Under the pieces are notes generated by a model. The model was not told the DNA's origin and made no database searches. It saw only the letters and a program-made list of their open reading frames with translations. Shown here piece by piece: positions 17,820 through 25,844 of a stretch of 64,000 nucleotides of DNA; within the stretch, counting starts at the first letter, position 1, and each line of letters opens with the position of its first letter. Made by a program: the position numbers and the translations under genes. This stretch comes from Rhodopseudomonas palustris (GTDB lineage Bacteria; Pseudomonadota; Alphaproteobacteria; Rhizobiales; Xanthobacteraceae), in NCBI RefSeq assembly GCF_003591005.1, contig NZ_QYYD01000009.1:140280-204279 (forward strand), written 5' to 3'.

Positions 17820-17908
17820 TGAGATATCCCGGCAAGGATGAAGGTGCGTGGTCTGAATAGTGGGCGGCGCGCATCGGCATCGCCGCCCGTCTTTTTGGCA
17901 GAGGAGAT

Positions 17909-18025
17909 CGTCATTGCGAGCCACCGGGTCCGGCCTTCGGCCGGCCCGATGACAGGCTCCGCGAAGCAATCCAGGCCGCGAGTCAGATCTGGATTGCTTC
18001 GTCGCAAGAGCTCCTCGCAATGACG
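17909..18025. repeat. Palindromic repeat, family A (composite)
   Basis: CGTCATTGCGAG, an inner GGTCCGGCCTTCGGCCGGCC dyad, CTCCGCGAAGCAATCCAG, CTGGATTGCTTCG and CTCCTCGCAATGACG. It carries an additional GC-rich palindrome also seen inside the family B copy at 6.4 kb. It fills the urtA-urtB gap. Confidence 0.8.
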
Positions 18026-18044
18026 ACGAAGGCTCATTGTGCGA

Positions 18045-19367
18045 TCAGGTGCCCTGCCCGCCGCACTTCTTGGTCACGGTGTTGTAGTTGCCGCATTTCA
18101 GCGTCACCCAATCGCCGATCAGGTCCTTGGAGCCATCAAGCTCCTTCGACCAGGCGTCGCCCGGCACCAGGCCCGGAGTCTTCCAGACCACGTCGAACTG
18201 GCCGTCGCCCTTGATCTCGCCGATGAACACCGGCTTGGTGATGTGATGGTTCGGAAGCATTTCGGAGACGCCGCCGGTCAGGTTCGGCGCCTTGGTGCCC
18301 GGCAGCGTGTCGATCACCTTGTCGGCGTCGACGGTGCCGGCCTTCTCGACCGCCTTCACCCACATGTTGAAGCCGATCACGGTGGCTTCCATCGGGTCGT
18401 TGGTGACACGCTTCGGATTCTTGGTGTACGCCTGCCAGGCCTTGATGAACTTCTCGTTCTCCGGGTCCTTGACCGACTGGAAGTAGTTCCAGGCGGCGAG
18501 ATGGCCGAGCAGCGGCTTGGTGTCGATACCGGCGAGTTCTTCTTCGCCGACCGAGAACGCCACCACCGGAATGTCGGTGGCCTTGATGCCCTGGTTGCCG
18601 AGTTCCTTATAGAACGGCACGTTGGCGTCGCCGTTGATGGTCGAGACCACGGCGGTCTTCTTGCCGGCCGAGCCGAACTTCTTGATGTCGGCGACGATAG
18701 TCTGCCAGTCGGAGTGACCGAACGGCGTGTAGTTGATCATGATGTCTTCCTGCTTGACGCCTTTCGACTTCAAGTAGGCTTCGAGGATCTTGTTGGTGGT
18801 GCGCGGATAGACGTAGTCGGTGCCGGCCAGCACCCAGCGCTGCACCTTCTCTTCCTTGGCGAGATAGTCAACCGCCGGGATCGCCTGCTGGTTCGGGGCG
18901 GCGCCGGTGTAGAACACGTTACGCTCGCTCTCCTCGCCCTCGTACTGCACCGGATAGAACAGGATCGAATTCAGCTCCTTGAACACCGGCAGCACCGACT
19001 TGCGGGACACCGAAGTCCAGCAGCCGAAAACCACCGAGACCTTGTCCTTGGTGATCAGCTCGCGGGCCTTCTCGGCGAACAGCGGCCAGTTCGACGCCGG
19101 GTCGACCACCACCGCCTCGAGCTTCTTGCCGAGCACGCCGCCCTTCTTGTTCTGCTCGTCAATCAGGAACAGCACCGTATCTTTCAGCGTCGTCTCGCTG
19201 ATCGCCATGGTGCCGGACAGAGAGTGCAAAACGCCGACCTTGATGGTGTCGTCGGCGGCCTTCGCGGGCGCAAAGCTCGACAGGCCGATAGCTAAGCCCG
19301 CGGCCGCGGCCAGCCAGGCGCGCCGGCTCAGCGGCGCCATGCTCGAAAATTTCGGTTCGATACGCAT
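18045..19367 (-). CDS. urtA: Urea ABC transporter substrate-binding protein UrtA
   Basis: The 440-residue periplasmic urea-binding protein has a twin-arginine-like export signal, SRRAWLAAAAGLAIGLSSFA, cleaved near AKA-ADD. The mature part begins IKVGVLHSLSGTMAISETTL, diagnostic of UrtA, and contains VVFGCWTSVSRKSVLPVFKE, the PVQYEGEESERNVFYTGAAP segment and a C-terminal pair of cysteines (KCGNY, KKCGG). ATG at 19367 has upstream regulatory sequence: a sigma-54-type promoter about 66 bases upstream and an NtrC-like dyad further out. It is the first gene of the urt-ure block. Confidence 0.96.
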   Translation of the reverse strand: MRIEPKFSSMAPLSRRAWLAAAAGLAIGLSSFAPAKAADDTIKVGVLHSLSGTMAISETTLKDTVLFLIDEQNKKGGVLGKKLEAVVVDPASNWPLFAEKARELITKDKVSVVFGCWTSVSRKSVLPVFKELNSILFYPVQYEGEESERNVFYTGAAPNQQAIPAVDYLAKEEKVQRWVLAGTDYVYPRTTNKILEAYLKSKGVKQEDIMINYTPFGHSDWQTIVADIKKFGSAGKKTAVVSTINGDANVPFYKELGNQGIKATDIPVVAFSVGEEELAGIDTKPLLGHLAAWNYFQSVKDPENEKFIKAWQAYTKNPKRVTNDPMEATVIGFNMWVKAVEKAGTVDADKVIDTLPGTKAPNLTGGVSEMLPNHHITKPVFIGEIKGDGQFDVVWKTPGLVPGDAWSKELDGSKDLIGDWVTLKCGNYNTVTKKCGGQGT

Positions 19368-19432
19368 GCGGTTGTCTTCTCCCTGGACGCAGAATGATGC
19401 TCGGCCCCACGGCCGTCTGCGGCGAAGGAATC

Positions 19433-19447
19433 GCAAGAAGCATGCCA
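19433..19447 (-). promoter_or_regulatory. Sigma-54 type -24/-12 promoter of urtA
   Basis: On the minus strand the sequence is TGGCATG-CTTC-TTGC, with GG and GC separated by exactly ten bases as required for RpoN promoters. It lies 66-80 bases upstream of the urtA ATG, placing the transcription start near 19421. It differs from the TGGCACG-N4-TTGC consensus at one position. Nitrogen-limited, Ntr-controlled expression is the expected consequence. Confidence 0.8.
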
Positions 19448-19872
19448 TGCAGGCAGCGCGACTTAACACCTTGATAACAGATCAAAATCTTGCGGTGCTC
19501 AAATCCCGCCTATTGCGCACTTGCACAAAATTTACGCCACAAAGATGCATAGAAAGCGACCACCTTGCATATCTTGCGTGCAAGAGACCGGGTGACTGAT
19601 CAAATTCTGTCCCCGCGGTGCCATCGCCCGGGGCGCGCAATTCGTCCTTGAAAGCGCCGCTTTGATGTTCCATATATCTTGCATGACCTTGAGAATCGTT
19701 CAGGTCGCCGCGAGCCGCGTGTTCTGATCCCCCTGCTCCTGATCTCGGACAGCGGTTTCTGGCTCGTCTTTCAGCCGATTAGAGCCCACGCTCCAAACAC
19801 GCGAGCGTCACGGTTTGTGCCAGCTCCCGACACGCGTCGGGCGCCTGGTTTCACAATGGAAAGAACCATCTT
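19448..19872. other. Regulatory gap between urtA and the helicase gene; NtrC-like dyad
   Basis: No coding gene is supported here. At 19566-19582 lies TGCAT-ATCTTGC-GTGCA, one mismatch from the NtrC-type TGCAC-N7-GTGCA dyad, within a longer CTTGCA-N9-TGCAAG inverted repeat (19564-19584). It is roughly 120 bases upstream of the urtA sigma-54 element, a normal enhancer distance. The right part (19680-19870) is the helicase 5' region; a GGAAAG at 19858-19863 serves as ribosome site for its TTG start. Confidence 0.6.
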
Positions 19873-21342
19873 TTGACCTCGTTTCAGGATTTCGGCCTCG
19901 CCGATCCAATCTCCCGTGCGCTTCAGGAAGAAAATTACCACACCCCGACGCCGATTCAGGCGCAGACCATTCCCCTCGCGCTGACCGGCCGTGATGTCGT
20001 CGGCATCGCCCAGACCGGCACCGGCAAGACCGCGTCGTTCGCGCTGCCGATCCTCCACCGCCTGCTCGAGAACCGCATCAAGCCGCAGCCCAAGAGCTGC
20101 CGCGTGCTGGTGCTGAGCCCGACCCGTGAACTCTCCGGCCAGATTCTCGACAGCTTCAACGCCTATGGCCGTCACGTCCGCCTCAACGCCACGCTGGCGA
20201 TCGGCGGCGTGCCGATGGGCCGGCAGGTCCGCGCGCTGATGCAGGGCGTCGATGTCCTGGTCGCGACCCCGGGCCGTCTGCTCGACCTCGTCCAGGGCAA
20301 CGCCCTGAAGTTGTCGCATGTCGAATTCCTGGTGCTCGACGAAGCCGACCGCATGCTCGACATGGGCTTCATCAACGACATCCGGAAGATCGTCGCCAAG
20401 CTGCCGATCAAGCGGCAGACGCTGTTCTTCTCGGCCACCATGCCGAAGGACATCGCCGACCTCGCCGAGCAGATGCTGCGCGATCCGGCCCGCGTTGCCG
20501 TCACCCCGGTGTCGTCGACGGTGGAGCGCATCAATCAGCGCGTCATTCAGCTCGATCACTCCGCCAAGCCGGCGATGCTCGCGCAGATCCTGCAGGCGGA
20601 CGGCGTCAATCAGGCGCTGGTCTTCACCCGCACCAAGCACGGCGCCGACAAGGTGGTGAAGGGCCTGCAGCGCGCCGGCATTTCGGCCGACGCCATCCAC
20701 GGCAACAAGTCGCAGAACTATCGCGAACGCGTGCTCGCATCCTTCCGCACCGGTGAGCTGCGCACGCTGGTCGCGACCGACATCGCCGCCCGCGGCATCG
20801 ATGTCGATGGCGTCTCGCACGTCGTCAATTTCGATCTTCCGAACATCCCCGAGACCTACGTCCACCGCATCGGCCGCACTGCGCGCGCCGGCGCCGACGG
20901 CACCGCGATCTCGCTATGCGCCGGCAGCGACGAGGCGGGCTACCTCCGCGACATCGAAAAGCTGATCAAGGTGTCGCTGCCGAAGGAAGACCATCGCACC
21001 CCCGGCGCAAAGCCGCCGCCGCCTGCCCAGCAGCGCGGTGGACATCGCAATGGCGGCCAGCCGCACCGTGGTCAGCGCAATGGCACCGCACCGCATGCGG
21101 CGCGCGGGGAAGCCGGAGCCAATGACCCGCGCCGTCCGCGCCGCGGCGGCAATCCGAACGCCGGACGCCACCCGGACGCACGCCATGCCGACGCCCGGCA
21201 TGCCGACGCTGGGCGCCACGAGCCGGCGGCTCGGCCGCAGCACAGCGGCCATGGCGGCAGTGGCGAGGGACTTCAGGGCGTCGCCTTTTTGCAGCGCAAG
21301 AATCGGCCTGCTAAGACGACGACTCAACGACCGCAACGCTGA
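19873..21342 (+). CDS. DEAD-box RNA helicase (RhlE-like)
   Basis: The 489-residue ATP-dependent RNA helicase shows the full motif set: Q-motif ([11 protein letters not shown]), [40 protein letters not shown] and HRIGRTAR. Residues 1-375 are the two RecA domains. The tail (about 380-489) is disordered, rich in His, Gly, Arg and Pro, with RHADA/RHPDA repeats, likely RNA-binding. It starts at TTG ([12 protein letters not shown]), with GGAAAG upstream and no in-frame ATG. It precedes infA (23-base gap) and a cold-shock gene, so a role in ribosome assembly or mRNA unwinding in the cold is likely. Confidence 0.92.
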   Translation: MTSFQDFGLADPISRALQEENYHTPTPIQAQTIPLALTGRDVVGIAQTGTGKTASFALPILHRLLENRIKPQPKSCRVLVLSPTRELSGQILDSFNAYGRHVRLNATLAIGGVPMGRQVRALMQGVDVLVATPGRLLDLVQGNALKLSHVEFLVLDEADRMLDMGFINDIRKIVAKLPIKRQTLFFSATMPKDIADLAEQMLRDPARVAVTPVSSTVERINQRVIQLDHSAKPAMLAQILQADGVNQALVFTRTKHGADKVVKGLQRAGISADAIHGNKSQNYRERVLASFRTGELRTLVATDIAARGIDVDGVSHVVNFDLPNIPETYVHRIGRTARAGADGTAISLCAGSDEAGYLRDIEKLIKVSLPKEDHRTPGAKPPPPAQQRGGHRNGGQPHRGQRNGTAPHAARGEAGANDPRRPRRGGNPNAGRHPDARHADARHADAGRHEPAARPQHSGHGGSGEGLQGVAFLQRKNRPAKTTTQRPQR

Positions 21343-21365
21343 TCAAGACCGATCTGGAGATCACG

Positions 21366-21650
21366 ATGGCCAAAGAAGAGCTGATCCAGTTCGAAGGACT
21401 GGTGACCGAAATCCTTCCCGACGCGCGGTATCGTGTCCAGCTGGACGCCGGACACGAGATCGTTGCCTATACCGCGGGCAAAATGAAGAAGAACCGGATC
21501 AAGACGCTGGCCGGCGACCGGGTGACGATCGAAATGTCACCCTATGATCTGGAGAAGGGCCGCCTGATCTTCCGCCATAAGGACGAACGTCCGGGCGGCA
21601 CAGGGGCTCCGCGCGGCGGCCCGCCGCGTGGTCAATTCCGGCGCAGGTAA
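21366..21650 (+). CDS. infA: Translation initiation factor IF-1 with C-terminal extension
   Basis: The 94-residue OB-fold protein begins [20 protein letters not shown] and contains the conserved [20 protein letters not shown] and [21 protein letters not shown]-1 binds the 30S A site and is usually 72 residues. This copy carries an extra Gly/Pro/Arg-rich tail of about 20 residues ([18 protein letters not shown]). It lies 23 bases after the helicase gene, so the two are probably co-transcribed. It may be one of two infA paralogues in the genome (inference from the non-standard tail). Confidence 0.93.
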   Translation: MAKEELIQFEGLVTEILPDARYRVQLDAGHEIVAYTAGKMKKNRIKTLAGDRVTIEMSPYDLEKGRLIFRHKDERPGGTGAPRGGPPRGQFRRR

Positions 21651-21930
21651 GCCGCTGGAGCGAACCGTCGACGTGCGCTTTGCCCTTTCGCACAGCGCGT
21701 TTTCATAATGGATGCGAAACCCGCGCCTCCAAAAAATCCCGCATGTCAGGATTGTTTTGAGCGCAGGCTTCGCATAATATCCGTTAATCGATTTTCGGCC
21801 GGACGACATTAGCTACTACCGGTACAGCCGGTTCAGACGCTGACGACCCTTCCAAAAATTCGATGCCACCAGCCCGCCTGGTCACCCCAGAGGGCTCCGA
21901 CCGTATCTATATTTAGAAGGGACTACCCCC
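21651..21930 (+). other. Long leader region upstream of the cold-shock gene
   Basis: This 280-base gap has no supported gene. It is less GC-rich than its surroundings and contains a small dyad ACCGG-TACAG-CCGGT near 21817-21831 and an AGAAGGGA ribosome site at 21915-21922. Long structured leaders are typical of cspA-family mRNAs, so a temperature-responsive 5' UTR is possible, but no defined thermosensor structure was recognised. Confidence 0.4.
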
Positions 21931-22143
21931 GTGAGCATGGGAACCGTGAAGTGGTTCAACGCGACCAAGGGCTACGGCTTCATCCAGCCGGATGATGGCG
22001 GGAACGACGTTTTCGTTCATATCAGCGCTGTCGAGCGCGCGGGCCTCGGCACGCTGCGTGAAGGCCAGAAGATCAGCTACGAAATCGTTGCCGATCGTCG
22101 CTCTGGCAAGTCGTCGGCCGATAACCTGCGTTCTGCCGGCTAA
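21931..22143 (+). CDS. CspA-family cold-shock protein
   Basis: The 70-residue single cold-shock domain contains RNP1 (KGYGFIQP) and RNP2 (DVFVHISAV), which bind single-stranded RNA/DNA and melt secondary structure. The start is taken at GTG 21931 (MSMGTVKWF), eight bases after AGAAGGGA; an in-frame ATG lies six bases further. A strong intrinsic terminator follows 29 bases after the stop. The neighbouring helicase and IF-1 suggest a small translation/cold-adaptation cluster. Confidence 0.95.
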   Translation: MSMGTVKWFNATKGYGFIQPDDGGNDVFVHISAVERAGLGTLREGQKISYEIVADRRSGKSSADNLRSAG

Positions 22144-22171
22144 GCAGACCGTCCGGACACAAGCTACCGAG

Positions 22172-22196
22172 GGCCGCGCTCCAGCGCGGCCTTTTT
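22172..22196 (+). terminator. Intrinsic terminator after the cold-shock gene
   Basis: GGCCGCGC-TCCA-GCGCGGCC followed directly by TTTTT: an eight-base-pair perfect GC stem with a four-base loop and a U-run. Confidence 0.95.
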
Positions 22197-22309
22197 AATT
22201 TGCGAACGGATCCGGGTGACGCCGAAGCGGCCACCCGCTTCACAGCGCAATGCTACCATCGCGACTGCAGCGATCGGCCGCTTGCGAGTGCATTGCGGCG
22301 TCGTCGCCT

Positions 22310-22413
22310 CGTCATTGCAAGGAGCGCAGCGACGAAGCAGTCCCTCTCCGTGCACTTAGCTTCCTGGATCGCTTCGCACAGCCGGTCATCGAGCCGGCCG
22401 AAATCGCAATGTC
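22310..22413. repeat. Degenerate palindromic repeat, family A
   Basis: CGTCATTGCAAGGAGCGCAG, GACGAAGCAGTCC, then CCTGGATCGCTTCGCACAGC and AAATCGCAATG. It is a mutated family A element lying between the cold-shock gene and the TadE-like gene. Confidence 0.65.
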
Positions 22414-22479
22414 CGCCAGCGCTGCTGATCGTCGAGCAACTGCCGATTGGCAACGCGGCGGCAGTCGAGCGACCAACGC

Positions 22480-23109
22480 TCAGTAGGTCGGGCAGCTGGC
22501 GTTACTGCCGGGATTCAACAATACGCACATCGACTGCCGCGGCCGCGTGTAGGACAGATCGCTCAAAGTGATTCCGGCCTTGGAGACGACGTAGCCGATC
22601 GCAGGCTGATAAAGATAGTTCACCTCGCTGAGGATGAGATAGGTCTTGGTCACTTTCAGCCCTGCCGGAATGGTGATCGCATCGCCCTGCTTCCTGCTCG
22701 AAACGCCGAGGGTCGTCGAAACGGTGCTGCCGCTTTGCGCCACCGTCCCCTTCTTGCTCCATTGCACTTTCGCCACCCCGGCATCGTTCACGTAGATCAT
22801 CGAGATGGTGGCATCCGCAGTGTTAGTCGGATACGGCGACAGGATGCCGTAGCTCGCAGCGAATACGTTCTTCAGATCGGTGTCGGTGACCGAGGTTGCC
22901 TGCGACACGAGATCCGACAGCGTGCGCGCCACCAGCGTCACCTTACGATCGACCGCGATGCCCGCGGATAGTTCGACCGTGGCGAAGAACGTCACCAGCA
23001 TCAGCGGCACGATGAAGGCGAATTCGGTTGCGGCGATACCGCTGCGATCTCGCAGCAGTCTGATACTCGATCGCCGTGTCCCGCGCCAAAGCCTCGACAG
23101 CATCGTCAT
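22480..23109 (-). CDS. TadE/TadG-like pilus assembly protein
   Basis: A 209-residue protein with a TadE-type N-terminus: a basic leader, then RDRSGIAATEFAFIVPLMLV, a hydrophobic helix containing the conserved Glu of class III pseudopilins. The exported remainder is rich in Ser/Thr/Val and ends with two cysteines (MCVLL, SCPTY). It starts at ATG 23109, eight bases after the preceding TadE-like gene, so the two form an operon. Such minor pseudopilins are cleaved by the prepilin peptidase CpaA and help assemble Flp pili. They face away from the main cpa operon. Confidence 0.82.
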   Translation of the reverse strand: MTMLSRLWRGTRRSSIRLLRDRSGIAATEFAFIVPLMLVTFFATVELSAGIAVDRKVTLVARTLSDLVSQATSVTDTDLKNVFAASYGILSPYPTNTADATISMIYVNDAGVAKVQWSKKGTVAQSGSTVSTTLGVSSRKQGDAITIPAGLKVTKTYLILSEVNYLYQPAIGYVVSKAGITLSDLSYTRPRQSMCVLLNPGSNASCPTY

Positions 23110-23117
23110 CGCCGGTC

Positions 23118-23657
23118 CTAATAGGGCTCGTTGCGGAACGCCGCTGTGGCGGACAGCAGCCGCTTGTTGCCGGCGAGATTCGAGATGTTGTAACCGAGCC
23201 CGGTGATGAATAACGGCCATTGGTAAAACGCCCTGACCACGACGATCTGGCCGGAGCCGCCGGGGTTGTACTGCATGTTGTTGACAAAGTTCTTGTTGGC
23301 GTCGATCGGGGCGGCCAAATCGACGGACGAGAAGTCGTTGCCATAGCTACGCACGTCGACGTAAACCCCATTGCAGTCGAATAAGGCGCTCAACCGACCG
23401 CACAGATTGGTCTTGAACTGAGTCTGCGAGTATGACGCGCTCTGCGCCTGGCCGGTGAGGATGAGCCGCGCCGAATCCTGCACGGCGGTCTCGAGAACCT
23501 GCCCGGCGAAGAACATGAACGCCGTCTCGATGATCGCGAACAGCAGACCGAAGAAGATCGGCGCGACCATCGCAAATTCGATCGCCGCCGAGCCTCGACG
23601 ATTGCGGCCGAACCGCCGCAACAGCGCTGCGGCGCGCGAACGAATTAGCGGACTCAT
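23118..23657 (-). CDS. TadE-like pseudopilin
   Basis: A 179-residue protein with the TadE motif RRGSAAIEFAMVAPIFFGLL followed by FAIIETAFMFFAGQVLETAV. The conserved Gly-to-Ala region before AIEFA is the probable processing site of the prepilin peptidase, and the helix carries the invariant Glu. The C-terminal domain contains two cysteines (LCGRL, DCNGV) that could form a disulphide in the periplasm. It heads a two-gene minus-strand unit, with a TTAACCAT box (23768-23775) upstream of its start. Confidence 0.85.
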   Translation of the reverse strand: MSPLIRSRAAALLRRFGRNRRGSAAIEFAMVAPIFFGLLFAIIETAFMFFAGQVLETAVQDSARLILTGQAQSASYSQTQFKTNLCGRLSALFDCNGVYVDVRSYGNDFSSVDLAAPIDANKNFVNNMQYNPGGSGQIVVVRAFYQWPLFITGLGYNISNLAGNKRLLSATAAFRNEPY

Positions 23658-23767
23658 CGGCGAACTCTCGGCTCTGGCGGGTATCCTTATGCAGCAACCT
23701 AGCCAAAACAGATTGTGGAAGTGTTTCGCCCGATCGAGACAAACTCACCCGCGATCTTGAGAATTGA

Positions 23768-23775
23768 TTAACCAT
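23768..23775 (+). promoter_or_regulatory. CtrA-like TTAACCAT box upstream of the tadE pair
   Basis: TTAACCAT lies in the 174-base gap upstream of the TadE-like pair and downstream of the CpaC N-domain gene. The same octamer occurs upstream of cpaB at 25764-25771. It matches the half-site form of alphaproteobacterial CtrA targets. An eight-base match alone is weak; recurrence in the same pilus locus is the reason to list it. Confidence 0.4.
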
Positions 23776-23831
23776 GCGAGCACCGCGTCGCGAGCGGCGA
23801 CGGGGTGCTCCCGATTGGATCTGGCTTGCGA

Positions 23832-24323
23832 TCAGTTGTTCTTCGGCCCCGCCGCGGCGCCGCTGGCCTGGCTGCTGAGCGTGCCGGCCTGATCCATGTT
23901 GGATTTGAAGAAGCCTTCCGAATCCCCGAGCGTGATGCGGCGCTGGCAAATCGGCATGCAGCTGTAAGACTCGCGCTCGACGCCGCGATACACCGTCACC
24001 ACCTTGTCCATTGGTCCTTCGACCTGGATCAAGCGATCGGCGACCACCGCGCCCTTGCGGTCCATTGCAATCACGTTGGTGGCGCCGTAGCCTTTTCCAG
24101 TGACGACGACCATGCCGCCGGGCTGCAGCGTGACGTCGGCGATCAGGGGATTGCCGACCACCAGGGTCGAGATGTTCTGCGGAAGCCGGATCAGTTTGGC
24201 CTGATCGACATTCACCGCAATGGTCTCTTCGGTGCCCGCCGACACGGCGGAAACAGACATGATGCCTGCCAGAAGCGAAGCCATAAACGTTGCGCGCGAA
24301 CCGCGCCGGGAGCTGATCGACAT
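23832..24323 (-). CDS. Stand-alone pilus assembly N-domain protein (CpaC N-domain-like)
   Basis: The 163-residue exported protein has a signal peptide (FMASLLAGIMSVSAVSA) and a domain reading VDQAKLIRLPQNISTLVVGN, PLIADVTLQPGGMVVVTGKG and ATNVIAMDRKGAVVADRLIQ. This matches the N-terminal domain of CpaC secretins (compare GKSVVIDLPRDIKDVLVADP in cpaC here), but no secretin domain follows. A Cys pair, SCMPICQ, lies near residue 122. It probably contributes to the outer-membrane pilus complex or secretin assembly in the periplasm. It is transcribed away from the flp pilin gene. Confidence 0.8.
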   Translation of the reverse strand: MSISSRRGSRATFMASLLAGIMSVSAVSAGTEETIAVNVDQAKLIRLPQNISTLVVGNPLIADVTLQPGGMVVVTGKGYGATNVIAMDRKGAVVADRLIQVEGPMDKVVTVYRGVERESYSCMPICQRRITLGDSEGFFKSNMDQAGTLSSQASGAAAGPKNN

Positions 24324-24700
24324 ATTTTACTCCGGGACATCAACAAGCCGACTAAGGCAGATACGCAGCGGTGTCGGCGCCCGACATGGCGAAGATGCCG
24401 TTAATTGATGAACGAAGCGCAAACGCGATCCCGACATTTTGCCGTAACCTGTCCGAGCCTGGATCAAGCGCTACTCATTCGGCAGCAGCGTTGGTAACTC
24501 CCTGACGGAATCGTTCGAATTTTCGATTAGTTTAATCGGCGATTCACTCTACTTAAGAAGTCGCCTTTGAGGCGATGTTTCATCAATCGAATTAACTGCG
24601 CTGCAATTTCCCGGCTCTACGTTGCCCCCATGGTCGCGGTGCTGAGAACGCCGGAAAGACCAAGATTAGTTCGACAGCCACGGGCACATGGAGCTACCCA
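24324..24700. other. Divergent promoter region upstream of the Flp pilin gene
   Basis: This 377-base gap is AT-richer than the flanking genes. It contains a dyad CGATTA-GTT-TAATCG (24524-24538) and a small hairpin TCGCCT-TTG-AGGCGA (24561-24575) without a U-run. TTAA tetramers occur several times, but no full TTAA-N7-TTAA CtrA site was seen. No gene is supported. The pilin mRNA leader and its regulation are presumably encoded here. Confidence 0.45.
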
Positions 24701-24874
24701 ATGAAGAACCTTCTCGCGCGTTTCGTTAAGGACGAGTCCGGCGCCACCGCCATCGAATACGGTCTGATCGCTGCGGGCATCGCCCTTGCCGTCATCGCCG
24801 TCGTCAACGGCATCGGCACCAAGCTCAACACCGCCTTCACCAGCATCAACACCCAGCTGAAGACCACTCCGTAA
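24701..24874 (+). CDS. Flp/Fap-type major pilin
   Basis: A 57-residue class IVb pilin: MKNLLARFVKDESGATAIEY then GLIAAGIALAVIAVVNGIGT and a short polar end. The conserved processing motif is G|ATAIEYGLIA, with cleavage by CpaA after the glycine at position 14 and the Glu and Tyr used in Flp maturation. A GGAG ribosome site sits about eight bases before the ATG. The gene is short but its identity is unambiguous. An intrinsic terminator follows 19 bases after the stop, so the abundant pilin is expressed as a monocistronic message separate from the cpa operon. Confidence 0.96.
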   Translation: MKNLLARFVKDESGATAIEYGLIAAGIALAVIAVVNGIGTKLNTAFTSINTQLKTTP

Positions 24875-24893
24875 TCTCCGGAGCGGTCACAAC

Positions 24894-24921
24894 AAGGCCT
24901 CGGTTCACCCGGGGCCTTTTT
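24894..24921 (+). terminator. Intrinsic terminator after the Flp pilin gene
   Basis: AAGGCCTCGG-TTCAC-CCGGGGCCTT followed by TTT: a ten-base-pair stem (one G-T pair), five-base loop and U-run. It separates pilin transcription from cpaA. Confidence 0.93.
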
Positions 24922-24965
24922 GTTCTTCGGCCGACGCCAGATCGTCCGCCATCAGGTTACGTGCT

Positions 24966-25103
24966 ATGAACCGAAGCGATCGGGCGATATCGAGCGAGCC
25001 GAATGGGCCCGCCTGGCGTGAGGCCGCCGCCCGTCAGATGGTTTGCGCCGCGCTTGCGCTCGCCATTTTCGCAGTCGCGACCCGGATCGCGCTGGTCTGG
25101 TGA
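24966..25103 (+). CDS. Possible 45-residue single-span membrane protein
   Basis: An ATG at 24966 opens a 45-codon frame ending at TGA 25103. The product has a polar N-terminal half (MNRSDRAISSEPNGPAWREA) and a hydrophobic C-terminal helix (MVCAALALAIFAVATRIALV). It lies between the pilin terminator and cpaA. Length and topology are plausible for a small pilus-locus membrane protein, but the ribosome site (CAGG) is weak and no homologue was recognised. It may be a chance frame. Confidence 0.4.
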   Translation: MNRSDRAISSEPNGPAWREAAARQMVCAALALAIFAVATRIALVW

Positions 25104-25196
25104 CCAGACCGATATTGTTCGATCGTTCACCTCTGTACGATAGGTTGCGCCGCGGGTCGCGGCGGTCGCGGCCTTCATCATCGGCGGGATAGAATT

Positions 25197-25721
25197 ATGA
25201 TCGCTGACCTGCTGCGCCTGTCGCTTTTTCCGGCTTTGATGGCGTTCGCCGCGTCAAGTGACCTGTTCACGATGACGATTTCCAACCGCGTGTCGCTGCT
25301 GCTGGTCGCCGGCTTCGTCGTGCTCGCGCTGCTCTCCGGCATGGGTCTTGAGCAGATCGGGCTGCATTTCGCGGCGGGCCTCACCGTCCTTGCGGTTGCG
25401 TTCGCTTGCTTCGCGATGGGCTGGATCGGCGGCGGTGACGCCAAGGTCGCGGCCGCGGCCGCACTGTGGTTCGGCTTCACCAATCTGCTGGAATACCTGA
25501 TCTATGCGTCCCTGTTCGGCGGCGCGCTCACCCTCCTGCTGCTGAGCTTCCGGCAACTTCCGTTGCCCTATCCGCTGACAAGCCAGCCCTGGCTGCTGCG
25601 ACTGCATGCCCAGGAAACCGGCATTCCCTACGGCATCGCGCTCGCCCTGGGCGCGCTGGTGATCTATCCGCAAACGGATTGGATCAAAGCGGTCGACCTC
25701 GCTCGCTTCGCGCTGAACTGA
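25197..25721 (+). CDS. cpaA: Prepilin peptidase CpaA/TadV
   Basis: The 174-residue inner-membrane aspartic protease cleaves the leader peptides of Flp pilin and TadE-like pseudopilins. The two catalytic aspartates are visible in AASSDLFTMTISN (Asp22) and in the GxGD-type motif GWIGGGDAKVAAAA. About five hydrophobic spans are present. No N-terminal methylase domain occurs, as usual for the CpaA/TadV type. ATG at 25197. It is followed after 123 bases by cpaB. Confidence 0.93.
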   Translation: MIADLLRLSLFPALMAFAASSDLFTMTISNRVSLLLVAGFVVLALLSGMGLEQIGLHFAAGLTVLAVAFACFAMGWIGGGDAKVAAAAALWFGFTNLLEYLIYASLFGGALTLLLLSFRQLPLPYPLTSQPWLLRLHAQETGIPYGIALALGALVIYPQTDWIKAVDLARFALN

Positions 25722-25763
25722 CGGCCACAAAATGAATCGTTAACTCGATTTAGATACGCGTCA

Positions 25764-25771
25764 TTAACCAT
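25764..25771 (+). promoter_or_regulatory. CtrA-like TTAACCAT box upstream of cpaB
   Basis: TTAACCAT lies 73 bases upstream of the cpaB ATG, and a TTAA-N7-TAGA sequence (25739-25753) lies just before it. Together they resemble alphaproteobacterial CtrA binding sites. The repeated occurrence in the pilus locus supports cell-cycle control as seen in Caulobacter, but this is inference. Confidence 0.4.
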
Positions 25772-25844
25772 GCTTTGACGAATAGCTGGTCAAATCCAGC
25801 TATCACGGTGGGGTCCGCCGTCGAGTCATCGGGAAGTGAGCGTT

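Noticed and set aside
17820..18020. N-terminal extension of UrtB by 67 codons.
   Set aside because: The extension is translated from a family A palindromic repeat (residues such as LLRGACHRA), and the GTG at 17819 starts a normal signal peptide.
19679..19876. 65-codon frame before the helicase gene.
   Set aside because: No ribosome site or protein-like composition; its only notable aspect is that it ends at the TTG start of the helicase.
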